The notes beneath the pieces were generated by a model that was given only the letters and a program-made list of their open reading frames with translations, had not been told where the DNA came from and did no database searches. Position numbers and translations under genes: made by a program. From the NCBI GenBank assembly GCA_001599975.1, contig BCIO01000001.1, forward strand, positions 4,585,631 to 4,649,630: a DNA stretch of 64,000 bases, written 5' to 3'. Position 1 is the first letter of the stretch. The number at the start of each line of letters is the position of its first letter. Origin of the DNA: Cystobasidiopsis lactophilus (lineage: Eukaryota; Basidiomycota; Agaricostilbomycetes; Agaricostilbales; Chionosphaeraceae). Below, piece by piece: positions 22,634-34,216 of the stretch.

Positions 22634-24619
22634 ATGGAGCGACAAGAACGGAATGATCAAGTAGAGCGCCCTTTGGGCCCCCCAGGCCACAACAAAAAGT
22701 CTGGCTTCGATTTTTACACTCAAGTTCTGAAGAGCCCTCGCAAAGTCGTTGCACCCATGGTCGATGCGTCCGAGCTGGTGAGACCTTACTTTGAAAGATT
22801 TGGTGGGCGCTCACGAGAGCCTGCAGCCGTGGCGAATTCTCTCGAGGCTTCACTCCTCTGACTTGACCTACACGCCCATGATCAACGCCAAAATGTTCCT
22901 GCCGTCCCAGCATCCCCAATACTGCAAAGAGCAGTTCGATTTCGCAACAAATGAAGCTGGACTGGCAGCGATGGACCGGCCTTTGATAGCCCAGTTTTGC
23001 GCCAACAGCAAGGAAGAGTTCTTCCAAGGCGCCCTCATGCTAGCAAGCCAATCCGCCTGTGATGCCGTTGACCTCAATTTGGGCTGTCCTCAGATGATCG
23101 CCAAAAGGGGTCATTATGGAGCCTTCTTGCAGGAGGACTGGCCTCTTATCGAGTCCATGAGTGAGCTGACCGGCCGCGCGGCCCTCGTTTACTCGACTGA
23201 AGAGACGACATTTGACAGTCCATTATCTGCACGTTAACCTCCCAATCCCGATCACGGCCAAGTTCCGGGTGTTGGATGACTTGGACAAGACTCTGGACTA
23301 CGCTCGGATGCTGGAGCGCGCTGGTGCCCAAATTATCACCTGCCATGGGCGCACGAGAGAGCAAAAAGGCCACCTCACCGGACTTGCCGACTGGTAAGCT
23401 GGCGTCCGGTTCTGCTGGATGCGCCAACTCAATCCAAACTGGTCTCCTTGACTATAGGGACAAAATCAAAGCGGTTAAACAGGCAATACAAAGCATCCCT
23501 GTCTTTGCGAATGGCAACATTCTCATCTCGCAAGATGCGGACGACTGTCTCGAGTACACGGGGTGCGACGGCGTCATGACCGCGGAAGGCAACTTGTACA
23601 ACCCGGCGCTCTTTGACACCAAGGGAGAGCAAGATCCCCAGTTTTGGGCGCAACTGCCGGACGAGCTGCGGTCAGCTTTGGATAGTGTGCCGCCTGCGCC
23701 CGACGCGCTGTCGCTGCATCAACATGGATATCCGAATGCGCTTTGGACGGCCAGGCGGTACTTGGCCATCGTCGGCGCGCTCAAGACCAAGACGGCCTCG
23801 TCGGCCATCAAGTCACACCTCTTCAAGCTTTTCAAACCGTTAATGAACCTAGAGCGCTATGGGACCTTTCGAGAAAGGCTCGGCGCCGTCGGGGGTCTGG
23901 ACCAGAAGTCCACGGCGGACCAAGTCGCCGCCTTCTCCTCCTACGTCGACCAGCTGGAAGAGCTGACTAAGGTGTGTACAGACATTGAAGTGTAGAGGCA
24001 TAGCCATCATTTAAGCGCTAATGCCCTCTCACAGGCCGACGAAGAGATGTTTGTAGCCCAAGTCGCGGCCTTTGTGCCTCCGGCCAGCTCGAAGGACCTC
24101 AAGCCGGGCATGTTTCCAGCGATCGTCTGCCAGCCCAATTTTCGCGATGCGACCCTGCTGGCCCAAAGGTTCTCAAAAGGCGAGGACGGCTCAGAGAAGC
24201 GGAAAGAGCGGAGCGCATCTCGTAAGTCTACGTCTCGTCAAGCTCACCGGGTCATCCTTTTCAAATGGTGTCTTTCAGCTACTTCGGAAATGCCCAACAA
24301 GAAGGTCAAGACAGAGGGCATGCGGTGTTCGTCCGATGCCTGTCCAAATCAGCCGTCAGCCAAATGCCCAAAGTGAGCCTCTTTCGCTTCGCGTTGTCAA
24401 TATTTCGCCATTCATATCCGTCATTAAAGGCTCGCCTGCAAGAATTGTTGCGCCAAAGACGGAGAAGAGAGCATCTGCGAGGCGCACCGGGCGAGGAAGC
24501 AGAAGGACCAGTCGAAGAAGGAGCTCAAGCAGGCTTGGAAGCAGGCTGGCAGAGATGGCAAGAAGGCTGCGAGGCAAGGTCTAGCCAAGGCGAAAGAGGC
24601 GGCTTTAGCGGAGGCGTAG
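22634..24619 (+). CDS. DUS1: tRNA-dihydrouridine(16/17) synthase
   Basis: FMN enzyme that reduces uridine in the D-loop of tRNA. Starts MERQERNDQVERPLGPPGHN. Core motifs in order: SPRKVVAPMVDASEL, then after an intron WRILSRLHSSDLTYTPMINA, RPLIAQFCANSKEEFF (flavin-binding strand), DAVDLNLGCPQMIAKRGHYG with the catalytic Cys, ITCHGRTREQKG, VFANGNILISQDADDCLEYT and GCDGVMTAEGNLYNPALF. Joins at 22779, 23159, 23394 and 23969 are clean. The C-terminus carries a Cys-rich zinc-binding segment (CSSDACPNQPSAKCPK, LACKNCCAKDGEESICEAH) and a Lys-rich tail, as in other eukaryotic DUS1 proteins, probably for tRNA binding. Stop TAG at 24617-24619. Confidence 0.9.
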
Positions 24620-24831
24620 GCGAAGGCGAGGTGTTGCAATATTTACATCATGGCAAGCTCTTTAATCCATCGACAATTCCATCAACTTTACAATCCAAGA
24701 ACTGATCTAATGGGTACAAGGATTGGAAGTATATCGTAAGTGTGCGGTCGAACCAGGCTTCTGAGGCGCGCGGTGGCGAAAAATCGGGCCCTCGCCGTTT
24801 ACAAGCCCTGATTGCCCTTGTATGGCCACTC

Positions 24832-26678
24832 TCATTCTGTCGAGAAACCCCACCCTATGGTTCCTGGACCGGAAGCTGCACCTGGATAGGGCAAGGGAGG
24901 GATGTAGAAGCCGCTCGCGTTGTGGCTTGAGAACAACGTGTTGCCAGTCTGGTACGGAAAGCCTTCCCATGGCCGACTGGTAGGGAGGACGAGATGGGTG
25001 GGGTCGAGTTCAAGAAAAGGACCACCAACTGCGTGTAGGTGATGGGGAGGAGCTGTGTGGATAAAAGGTGCTGGGGAGGGGTGCGCGATGTGAAGAGGTA
25101 GTAAGCCAGGCGACTCTTGCGGTGCTCTTTGAGTGTGAGCCCCTATTCTGGACGCATTTGAAAAGTCTGGTACCGCCAAGGCGGCCGGGCCAGCTTGCGT
25201 GGTGGGTTGCACAGCAGAGGAAGTGGACGCCACAGGTCGACTGTGACCTTGATCTCGGGGTTTTGGAGGAGGCTTGATAAAGCGGCCTGGTGGAGGCGGC
25301 TGGGCTGGGAAAGGTAGGGGCGAATGGGCCGAAGGCGCTTCCGCAGGTGGTGGCGCAAAAGGGTACTTCCCATTTGGGGCCGGGGAGGCAAGCGGTACGC
25401 TGGCAGGCACAGAAACGCGGGCTTTTTTGGTTGGGTGGATGGGTGAGACTGGGGTGGATTCTGTGCCGGACACCGAGGACGATCTGGAGAGGTAAGGCGT
25501 CGGCGGAGTGGATGTTCCAGCGGCCCCAGCGGAGACCTTGACGAAACCCAGCATCGCCAAGGAATCCTCTATCGCTGTTTGAATCGTCAAGATGAACTTG
25601 AGATTTTGGGCGGAAGGAAGAGGAGGAATAATTTACCTTTGGCATATTCGGGCGATCCCATCGAAGTTTGGCCGAGCTTCAAGTAGCCGACTACAAACTT
25701 TTCAAGATGGTTCATAGTGGACTTGGCCTCCGTCTTTGTAGCGACCTTGAGATGCTTGATTTTTGAACTGGGCGGTCCAATAAGAATTGGAAGTTCTCCA
25801 AGCTCAAACGAGCGAAACGCACCAAGGCAGGCGGAGTCCCACACAACAGTAGCATCCTCCGTCATTGCTGGTACGTCCGCATTCTCGTCTGCAAGAGAAG
25901 AGAAGCAACAAATCTCAGCTTTCACAATCACGAGGGTCGGAGATAGCATCGGACGCCGAAAGCGCCGGCGCCAAATTTGGACTCACCCAGCTTCGAGGCA
26001 TCTGCAGCAGCAAGAAGCAAGTGGAAGAGAGTTTAGAATTGCGACAGGCAAGTCAGAGGAGGAGCTCAAACTCACTGCTGACAAGGCGGTCCTCCTTCTT
26101 CTTCTTCTTCGATGGGTCTCTGCCGTTTCCTGTGGCTGCCGCTGCCCAGCCCAGGGGCCAGCACCGTCTTGCCATGCGAGACAGATTTCCCTTGGGCGAG
26201 CCTCTTTTCAAGTTGGAGCTCCTGCTCCGGTGACAGTGGCTTCGTTCCTTGGTCTAGCGAGTTGGGCTGGGGCTGGGCAAGGTTGCCGTCGACTCGAGAG
26301 CAAGACGCTTCCAAGCTGTCCAACCACGCGGAAGTGTCCATGCCATAGGGAGGCCCAGTCTCTTCAGTAGCGGCTGGGAGCTGCAGGGCGCCGGCCAGAT
26401 CGATGCTGGACTCGTCAACGGCTGGCTCGCAGCTGATGATGCTAGGAGCCTGCATGCTGGGCAGCTCCTTCTCTGGCTTGTCGACTGGCTCTTGAAATGC
26501 TGATAAAATGAAGTCGACTTTCAGAACTGAGATGAAAAGTTGGGTCGAGTTCGCTGGAACAACGAACGGTCTCTTGGCGCCAGCGTTCCGCTTGGGCCGC
26601 GGCAATCTCGGACGTGGTTCCGCCACGCTCCTCTGCTTGACTCAGTATTTCACCAGCCACAGAGACCCACGTGGGCAC
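24832..26678 (-). CDS. Hypothetical nuclear-type protein with Pro-rich C-terminus, ends uncertain
   Basis: Not recognised. Three good open segments on the minus strand: (i) WVSVAGEILSQAEERGG continuing to EIAAAQAERWRQET, then across an intron to EPVDKPEKELPSM and LSPEQELQLEKRLAQGKS, closing with an RKRQRP basic motif (26678-26072); (ii) MTEDATVVWDSACLGAFRSF, ELGELPILIGPPSSKIKHLK and KFVVGYLKLGQTSMGSPEYA (25870-25640), which looks globular; (iii) TIQTAIEDSLAMLGFVK followed by a long Pro/Ser/Thr-rich tail ending GTIGWGFSTE at 24832. The true start is unknown: an upstream ATG near 26901 (MSLLEAFVASPDF) is open for about 70 codons but does not join in frame by obvious splice sites. Confidence 0.5.
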
Positions 26679-26904
26679 TCCCGCTCAGGGCAAGCTCTCA
26701 CCAGAGCCAAAAAGAAATATCTGGTGGCAAAAAAAAAGAAAGGACGTGCAAAGGCGCTTGGCCAAAAGGTATTTGCAAGATGAAAGGGTAAATGTCTGTG
26801 TGAGTTTCTGAGTAAGGAGGAAAGGGCCAGTGTGGTACAAGCTGGGTTGGTGATTTGTGGAGAGGGAAATCCGGACTGGCAACGAAAGCCTCCAATAGTG
26901 ACAT

Positions 26905-28125
26905 AGGCCTGACCCTGTGAATCATCACCGACATGGATCAGCTGGGAACTGAACTGATGGAGGGGGAAGAGCTCACGACATGCCCGACGTTCGCAACGCC
27001 ACTTTTGAGCCGCCGGCGTGATCGACTCTGTGAAACCACTTCTCCCGTCAGCCCGAACTTGGCTAATGTAAAAGCGGACTCACAGATCAGATCTATCTGT
27101 AGACAAGATGACGAAAGCCGAGAGGAGCAGGTTGCCAAAAAGTAGGCGGAGGTGGTGGAAGCGAAGGGAGCAGGACCAGAGCTCTGGTTCTGTGAGTTGG
27201 TCGAAAAGATTCTCAGTCTCGAAGCGTGACTAAAGTAAATCGATCGACTCACTACACGCCTTTTTCACAGCCAACGCCTTTGCTGCACCGACCATCGCTC
27301 AAATCCTGTGGGTTCACTTGTACCAATTAGCTATCAAAAGATGGCTAGGGTAGCACAAAACTCACGCGTCAGCTTTGACATAAGCCATACACCCAACGGA
27401 GCGAGTAACGAGTAAGGCGGAAGAGCGGGCAGCAGAGGGCGAGCGGGGCGAAGTGGTCTAGTACTTGGCCTGTGAGTGGTCCGAAGCACTAAGTCTCATT
27501 GAAGTGACTAAGGTATCGGGGAACACTCACTGTATCCTTTGCTCCCCTAGGCGCACGAAGATCCCAACTTCAAGTCCAGCCTGTGAGTTCTTCGCTTTCG
27601 GCATAGTCTCATATGACTGATGTAGAGCCCGACTCACTATTCATCCCCAGGTGTGAACAATACAAGCACAAAACGAGCAGGAAAGTCGAAACGTGGTGGT
27701 GATAAGGGTGTGGTGTGGGAATCGAAAACAATGCAAAGAGGCGTGTAAGAGCAGAGAACATAAGAGAGGACGTCGAGGCTTTTGGTTCTGTGCAGCTCGC
27801 TGATCTTGAAGTTCCCTCTCTAGAGACAACTGAGGTAAGACGGGAGAGCTCACGATTTTTGGTCCGCCTCTGAGAGTGCGGAACTAAAATCGATATTCAC
27901 TCTGTGATGCCAATCATCAAATCCAGTCCAATGATGGAATAGCGTAGACGCGGACTCACGATTGACACTCCAGGTTGACATCCACAAGCCCTCCGACCAA
28001 GGAAAGGTAAACAAAAAAAAGCGGCACAGTTTTCAGCCCATGACCATGTCCATCCTGTGAGTAACCCCTACGGACTCAGTTCCCCTGTCGAAGCAACTCG
28101 GGTAAAAGGTAGGGAACTCACGACA
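26905..28125 (-). ncRNA. Apparent spliced non-coding transcript with nine short, related introns
   Basis: On the minus strand this stretch shows nine GT-AG introns of 56-67 nt: 28121-28055, 27959-27902, 27853-27788, 27637-27581, 27530-27470, 27365-27306, 27252-27190, 27083-27028 and 26976-26915. Donors are GTGAGT or GTGAGC and acceptors all end CACAG. The exons between them (about 50-150 nt) do not keep a common open frame, so they look like a long 5' leader of the gene downstream or a lncRNA. The direction rests on the donors, which are uniform on the minus strand and variable on the plus strand. Transcription itself is inferred, not seen. Confidence 0.45.
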
Positions 28126-28187
28126 TTGGCTGCGGCTCCACTTCCTCCTGTTCTCCCTCGGCCACTCTCAGCCACCACTCGAGCTTG

Positions 28188-29186
<999 letters not shown>

Positions 29187-29233
29187 TTGTTGTTGGTTTG
29201 GAGCTGGTCAACGAGGTTTGACAGGCGCAGGAA
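29187..29233. promoter_or_regulatory. 47-bp gap between divergent STYX-like and ZNG1 start codons
   Basis: The two start codons lie 47 bp apart on opposite strands, so the genes almost certainly share a bidirectional promoter and have overlapping or minimal 5' leaders. No TATA-like box is visible. Confidence 0.45.
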
Positions 29234-30914
29234 ATGGAGGTGAGTCTTCCCCTCCGCCCCCGGGTTGCCTGGTTTTGACTTTTGGGTTGAAAGCAGGACG
29301 AAGTGTAAGCTCGCTTGTCTAAGAGCTCACGAGCGCGGACTGAGCGCGGCGACAGGCCAGCTCTGGTCGAGAGCCGAAAAGTGTAAAGCATCCTCTCTCG
29401 CCACTCGCTGTCACGCTCGCTCAAGTCGAATTATAGGCCAATAACGATCCTCACTGGTGCTTTAGGTCAGTTTCTACCAGATTGTCGCCAAAAGTCAAGC
29501 TGAGAGCGGCAATAAGGCGCCGGCAAGTCGACTTTGTTGGACCGCATCTTGACTGAGCAACACCACTTGAAAATCGCCGTCATCGTCAATGGTTTGCCCT
29601 CTCCCTTACTCCAGCAAATCCAGTGCTGAATGCAACGTCGGATCGAACAGAATTCGGGGCTACGACCGACATCGAAGCCTCGAAGCCCATCTCCGTCTCT
29701 GGCGCGGGCCAAGAAGCGCCGTACGAGGAGATCCTCGAGCTGGCCAACGGCTGCCTCTGCTGCTCCATCAAGGACCTCGGCATACTGGCCATCGAGAACT
29801 TGATGAAGCGCAAAGGCGCTTTCGATTACATCTTGCTCGAGACAACGTGCGTTTTGCCGCCTGACCTTATCTCCTGGACACAGAGTGATGCGGAGTCGGT
29901 GACCACAGGGGATTGGCCAACCCTGGTCCGATTTGTGAAAGCTTCTGGGCGGACGAAGAAGGCTTGGCGAATGAGATTGTCCTAGATGGCGTCGTGACTT
30001 TGGTCGATGGCTTTCATATCCTCAAAGTGCGTTCTGTTCCTACTTTAGAGATGGCTGGCTCTTGATCCTTTGTGACGTCGACGCACAGCAATTGGAAGAA
30101 GCGGGAGAAGAAGGAGAGGCGATCGTCCAGTTCGTCACTTGTCCTCCTACTTTAGACATTCTCCCCTTGAGCGAAGGTCTTATCATGTTGGTCTTAACGA
30201 ACAGACAAATCGCCTATGCCGACGTTTTGATCCTGAACAAAATGGACTTGCTCGACTCTTCTCACCTCGCTCAGATCGAGCAGAAACTCCGGTGCGCCCC
30301 TGCCCTTCCCTTATCAGTCCTACCGTTCTGATTTCGAGTGTGTTGGGCTGCACAGAACGATCAACCCGGCTGCTCCTTTGATCCCTTCAACTCGCTCTTC
30401 CGTGCCCATCGCATCCATCCTCAACTTGAACGCCTACGCCTCCTCCTTCGCTTCCAATGCTCCCAACCCTTTCCATCTCTCAGTCTCCTCCGACTCATAC
30501 CAAGGGCATTTACACGGCATCTCCTCCGTCGTCATTCCCCTCCCAGTCTTCCAGCACGCTGGGGAAGTGGACAAGTTTGAAGAGCTCGTTCGGGATTTAC
30601 TATGGCATGTGTGGCCAGAAGACACGTCCGAAGAGACGGTCGTGCTTCGGACCAAAGGCATTTTCAAGTTGGTGGACGGGACAACTACCGGTGCGTTCCC
30701 TTTTCCATCCACTAGCTTCCTCCGCGCGAAGCTCACCTTTGAGGACTTTGGGAGCACAGTGATTCAAGGCGTCAGGGAAATCTACGAGACTAAGCAAGTG
30801 GTCAGCCAAGACGGCGCGGGCGAGTCGAAGCTGGTGCTGATCGGGAAGAACTTGCCGGGCGATTTGGGGGAGAAGTTTGGGAAGAAGCTGAAGGAGAAGC
30901 TGGCCGAGGTCTAG
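29234..30914 (+). CDS. Zinc-transfer GTPase of the CobW/CBWD (ZNG1) family
   Basis: ZNG1-type G3E GTPases hand zinc to methionine aminopeptidase 1. The proposed start at 29234 uses two small exons (MEDE, then VILSRHSLSRSLKSNY) leading into PITILTGALGAGKSTLLDRI, the Walker A motif, split by an intron after TGAL. Then TEQHHLKIAVIVN, the zinc motif LANGCLCCSIKD, AIENLMKRKGAFDYILLETT and GLADPGPICESFWADEEGLA, DGVVTLVDGFHIL (Walker B region) and LILNKMDLLDSS (NKxD base motif). The C-terminal CobW domain ends TVIQGVREIYE and LVLIGKNLPGDL; stop TAG at 30914. Order and spacing match human CBWD1. At least eight short introns occur; two have perfectly complementary ends (30027-30088, 30130-30204). The 5' exon structure is the least certain part. 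Confidence 0.9.
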
Positions 30915-30919
30915 TCGAG

Positions 30920-31066
30920 GTGGGTCTTTCTCGCACCTTAGAGATGTTAGCTCTAAGGCGGGCATAGGGTTCACAGCTATTGAGGAAGGGAAGAGAAGGA
31001 TGGTTGCAGACGGTTCGTCGTGCTCCCTATCTTAGACATCTGCGTGGTATGAAGTCTCACGAAGGA
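30920..31066 (+). other. Intron-like segments in the ZNG1 3' region
   Basis: Just after the ZNG1 stop lie two intron-like units, 30920-30976 (GTGGGT to TTCACAG) and 31013-31066 (GTTCGT to CACGAAG). Both carry the internal CTTAGA-type motif found in ZNG1's own introns. They may be 3'-UTR introns or remnants of the neighbouring duplicate. Confidence 0.35.
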
Positions 31067-31212
31067 GTCACACCGAATAGACCAATCTTCCGAGCGGCGT
31101 GCTCTCACTCTCAGCCAGATTGCCCGGTTCAACCTGCTCGGCTCACCATCTCGAAGTAGGACTGAAGGTGTGATAGCCCACTGCCTTTTCAGTCCCAACT
31201 GTACTGATAGCT

Positions 31213-31700
31213 GTGCTTTCATTTTCACACAGAATCTTCGACTCGACTCAACAGGCACTCCATCGAGTACAGCAATGGGAAGAAGCGGGAGCCGAGTGCG
31301 AAGCTATCGTCCAGGTTCGTTTTCACGCCCTCACCTCAGATATTTGCAAAGGCAGATGTCTCATGAGTGTGTATCGGGCGAACAGACAAATCGCCTGTGC
31401 CTAATTCCGCTCCTGCACAAAGTAGCCCTAACTCGATCCTTCCCGCTAAGCTCAAATCGAGCCAAAAACTACGGTGTGCTCGTCTCTTCCCTTATCAGTC
31501 CTGAATCCACTGATCAGGAAAGAGTTGTTGGCCACAGAACACTCCACCTCGCTGCTCCCCTCCTACATTCTACTGGGGTCTACCGTGCCCATCGCCTCCT
31601 TCCTCTATCTGAAGGCCGACGCCTCATCTTCTGCTTCAGGCTCGTTAATTGAATTGCCGAGACAAGTTTCACCGCGACGGCTTATGGAGAAGGCAAGACT
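31213..31700 (+). pseudogene. Decayed tandem duplicate of the ZNG1 gene
   Basis: This matches the middle of ZNG1 about 1.2 kb upstream. The block ending GAAGCTATCGTCCAG parallels GAGGCGATCGTCCAG in ZNG1. The following intron (31315-31385) has the same type and position, and the next exon again begins ACAAATCGCC, but in-frame stops follow soon after where ZNG1 reads ADVLILNKMD. Farther on, VPIASFLYLKADASSSAS parallels VPIASILNLNAYASSFAS. The N-terminal GTPase exons and the zinc motif are missing. It is a host-gene pseudogene: a partial duplication with stop codons and small indels. The flank to about 31950 has open frames but I could not align it with ZNG1. Confidence 0.75.
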
Positions 31701-32121
31701 TTGAAGGAGGAGACGTTCGAGTTTGGAGCTCACGCCCGGAGAAGACGCCAGACCAGGTTCGTCGACTGCTTCCTCTTTCTCTCCAAGCTTGTTGCTCATA
31801 TTCCTCGCGAACACAGAACTGGCGCTTGGCCCCGCCGACCCATAGGACGTGGTACAAACTTTTCAATTTTGGGTCAGGTCGGGTGGCAAAAGTTTGTAGG
31901 CATGGAATTCGTTAGATCCCTTGATTGTGCCCCTCACAGCGCACATACGTCTTCTTTTATGACTCAACTCTGAGCCTAGCCTCTGAGATCAGCCGTTGTC
32001 TCATGAGACGGAAGCCACGGCACGATAACGTTTTAACGGTTGGGGAGTTGGTCACTTGAAATCGCTCAGAGTGGTCGTTCTGTAGATTGCTTCTTGCTCT
32101 TGTACCATTCAACTCGCCAGA

Positions 32122-32804
32122 ATGAAGTCCACTAGACCCCAAAGGCAAAAGCAGCAGGAGTCCACCCTGGTCCCCGGCAAGCGTCCGCTCCCAGGCAGCT
32201 TCGAAGCCGGCATCCACGGCATCGGTAGGCCTGGATTTCTTCTCTTTCTCATTGAAATGAGCTCAATGTGTTCACTTGTACAGTTATTAGGCACCCAGCG
32301 TGCTCTGGCACCAATGACTCTCAACAGGCTGAGGGCCGTTCCGCAAAACGACGGCGCATCTCCAAGCGCCCTGCATCTTCCCCCTCGCCAGTCGCGTCGA
32401 CTTCCGACGATTCCATCAATGAGCCTGCAACACCCCCTGCGCCTCGAGCCCAGCGTCGCCGAAGCCATTCATCTTCGCGCGGCAGGAAGTTGAAGCCTTC
32501 CGCATCTTGTTCCGCACCACCTCCGCCTCCATTCTACGTCCGCTTGTTGACGCCCTACGAATTGCAAGGACGGGAGGAGGAGCAAGAGACATTGGATGAT
32601 CTGACGAGAGTGTTCGTCGAAGCAAGCGAGCAGCAGAAGGCGGTCGCCCTCCAAGAGGTTGGTGCGGGACCGCAAGATGCGGCCAGCCCACGTCAAGAGC
32701 TCCTTGACTACGACTTCGACCCGGATTTTTGGGAGGAGGAAGAGGAGCCTCAGTATCGTCTGATCGAACCGCTCGTGTGGTATGAGCCTTGGGTGTGGTC
32801 TTAA
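32122..32804 (+). CDS. Small orphan protein, basic then acidic, C-terminal Trp motif
   Basis: Not recognised. Exon 1 (MKSTRPQRQKQQESTLVPGK) joins exon 2 across an intron at about 32225-32281 (GTAGGC to TACAG), giving GIHGIVIRHPACSGT. The middle is basic and Ser/Pro-rich (SAKRRRISKRPASS, nuclear-localisation-like), then a folded-looking part FYVRLLTPYELQGREEEQET and LTRVFVEASEQQKAVALQEV. It ends acidic with aromatic clusters (DYDFDPDFWEEEEE, then WYEPWVWS). About 210 residues. A similar layout appears in the gene at 34217. Confidence 0.6.
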
Positions 32805-34216
32805 GCGGCAGCTCCTCTTGTAGGCTTCGGCCAACTGCAATCTTGCTCCAGAGCAACCAAGCCTCATCGGCTGAACTTCACTGCCTGCTGTTGCTTTCCC
32901 ACTTTAGAGTTCATTATAATGTGTGCAATTCAGTCGATAATCAAGGCCTTTCCCTGTCTGAACTTGCGCTGAGGCGAAATCAGTTTCGAAACTTTCATGC
33001 CCTGCCATCTTGACTTTTGTGCTTTCTGGCTTGCCCCTTTGTCATGTCGTCTCCGGAGATTGGTCAAGGTACTACTCCGCCCTCTTTCCTGGCATTGCAG
33101 CTCGAGCACAGGCCCGAATGAAGCTTCCCGTCTTCATCCGGTGCTTCCTCAGGTCTGCCCAGTTCAGCCAGTCTGATTCTCGCATCTAACTGGTGGAAAG
33201 GGTATTCTCCTCTGCTCTTTCGCCAATGGTGGTCAGGCTCGCCTTGCTTTAGTTCAGTGCTCGGACAAGGGATCGCTGTTGGCTGGTCACCTTGCTTTTG
33301 CTTGCCGGACCAGCTTATCTCCACCTTTGGCTTGCGCACAAAACTTGCACCTACGCTCATCCAATAGGTACCCAGGGCTCCAATCCCTCCCTGCTCCCCG
33401 CGCTATACACCTTGTACGATGCTTTTGTTAAAGCCAGAGACGTTCAGCTTCATCTTGAAGATTTGCCTCACCTGCTGGCAACACCCCAAAGCTGTTGAAC
33501 TTGTTCAAAAGTTCTCCGACCATGCTCAGCAGGTCGTGTCTGGCATCGAGCGGGTGGAAGGGCGTGCTGCCAGTTGAGCCGGTTGGCGCAAAGCGGAACG
33601 GTGGTCAAAGCGGTGCGTTATCGAGACTCTTTCCTTTAAAACTACTTTTGTTGATACTTACGGTCAGTCGTTATCGTGCAGGGTCTTAATGCCAAAATTG
33701 GGTCCCACATCACGGTCGCCGACGAGATCTCCATGATCGTCTACCTGCCTTTTGACACTAGTTTTAAAGGAGGTTCGTTGTTTTTACTGTTCGTTGTTTT
33801 TACTGTCCAGCTTCTACTCAGCGTAACTGTTTCTGCCACTCCCCATTAACGAACAGCGAGGTGTTGCAAGCCATACGAAGTCCATCCCCTTTACGACGGT
33901 TCCTCCTCTGGTGCTGTTCAATCGGATCACTGAGTGATTCCTTCAACCCTACAGAAGCTTGTTCACTAGCAGTCAGTCAGCTCTCAGAGGGGCTACTTAA
34001 TTTCGGCTCGGTGGCAAACTTTCTTGTCTTGCAGTACAGGCGGACCTAGATCAGGCCCAGCTGATTTTGTGCATGCAATAATGACTCAACTCACAGCCCT
34101 ATGACGTGTGGCGGCACTATCGGATCAGCTCGTGAAAGGCGAGCAAGAAAGTTTGTAACGGCTGGGGTGCGGCAGCCGCCTTTCTGAATCTTTTGCTCTT
34201 GCCCCGCTATCATACA
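32805..34216 (+). other. Unassigned stretch with weak coding signal, possibly a decayed gene
   Basis: Starting at an ATG near 33043 (MSSPEIGQ, then a GTACTACTCC donor) several short segments could be exons: PDQLISTFGLRTKLAPTLIQ, HPKAVELVQKFSDHAQQVV, then GLNAKIGSHITVADEISMIV, the last faintly like the C-terminal helix motif of glutathione-S-transferase-like domains. Stops interrupt all frames and no consistent model emerges. It may be a decayed gene or a fast-evolving orphan. A short direct repeat (GTTCGTTGTTTTTACT, twice) sits at about 33775-33807. Confidence 0.3.

Noticed and set aside
27641-27853. 70-codon minus-strand ORF inside the intron array
   Set aside because: It crosses an apparent intron boundary, has no protein-like pattern, and stops soon after any plausible splice.
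26905-28125. Reading the intron array as plus-strand introns
   Set aside because: Because the ends are nearly palindromic, plus-strand GT-AG readings are possible, but plus-strand donors would be irregular (GTGATG, GTGGGT, GTGAAA) while the minus-strand donors and CACAG acceptors are uniform.
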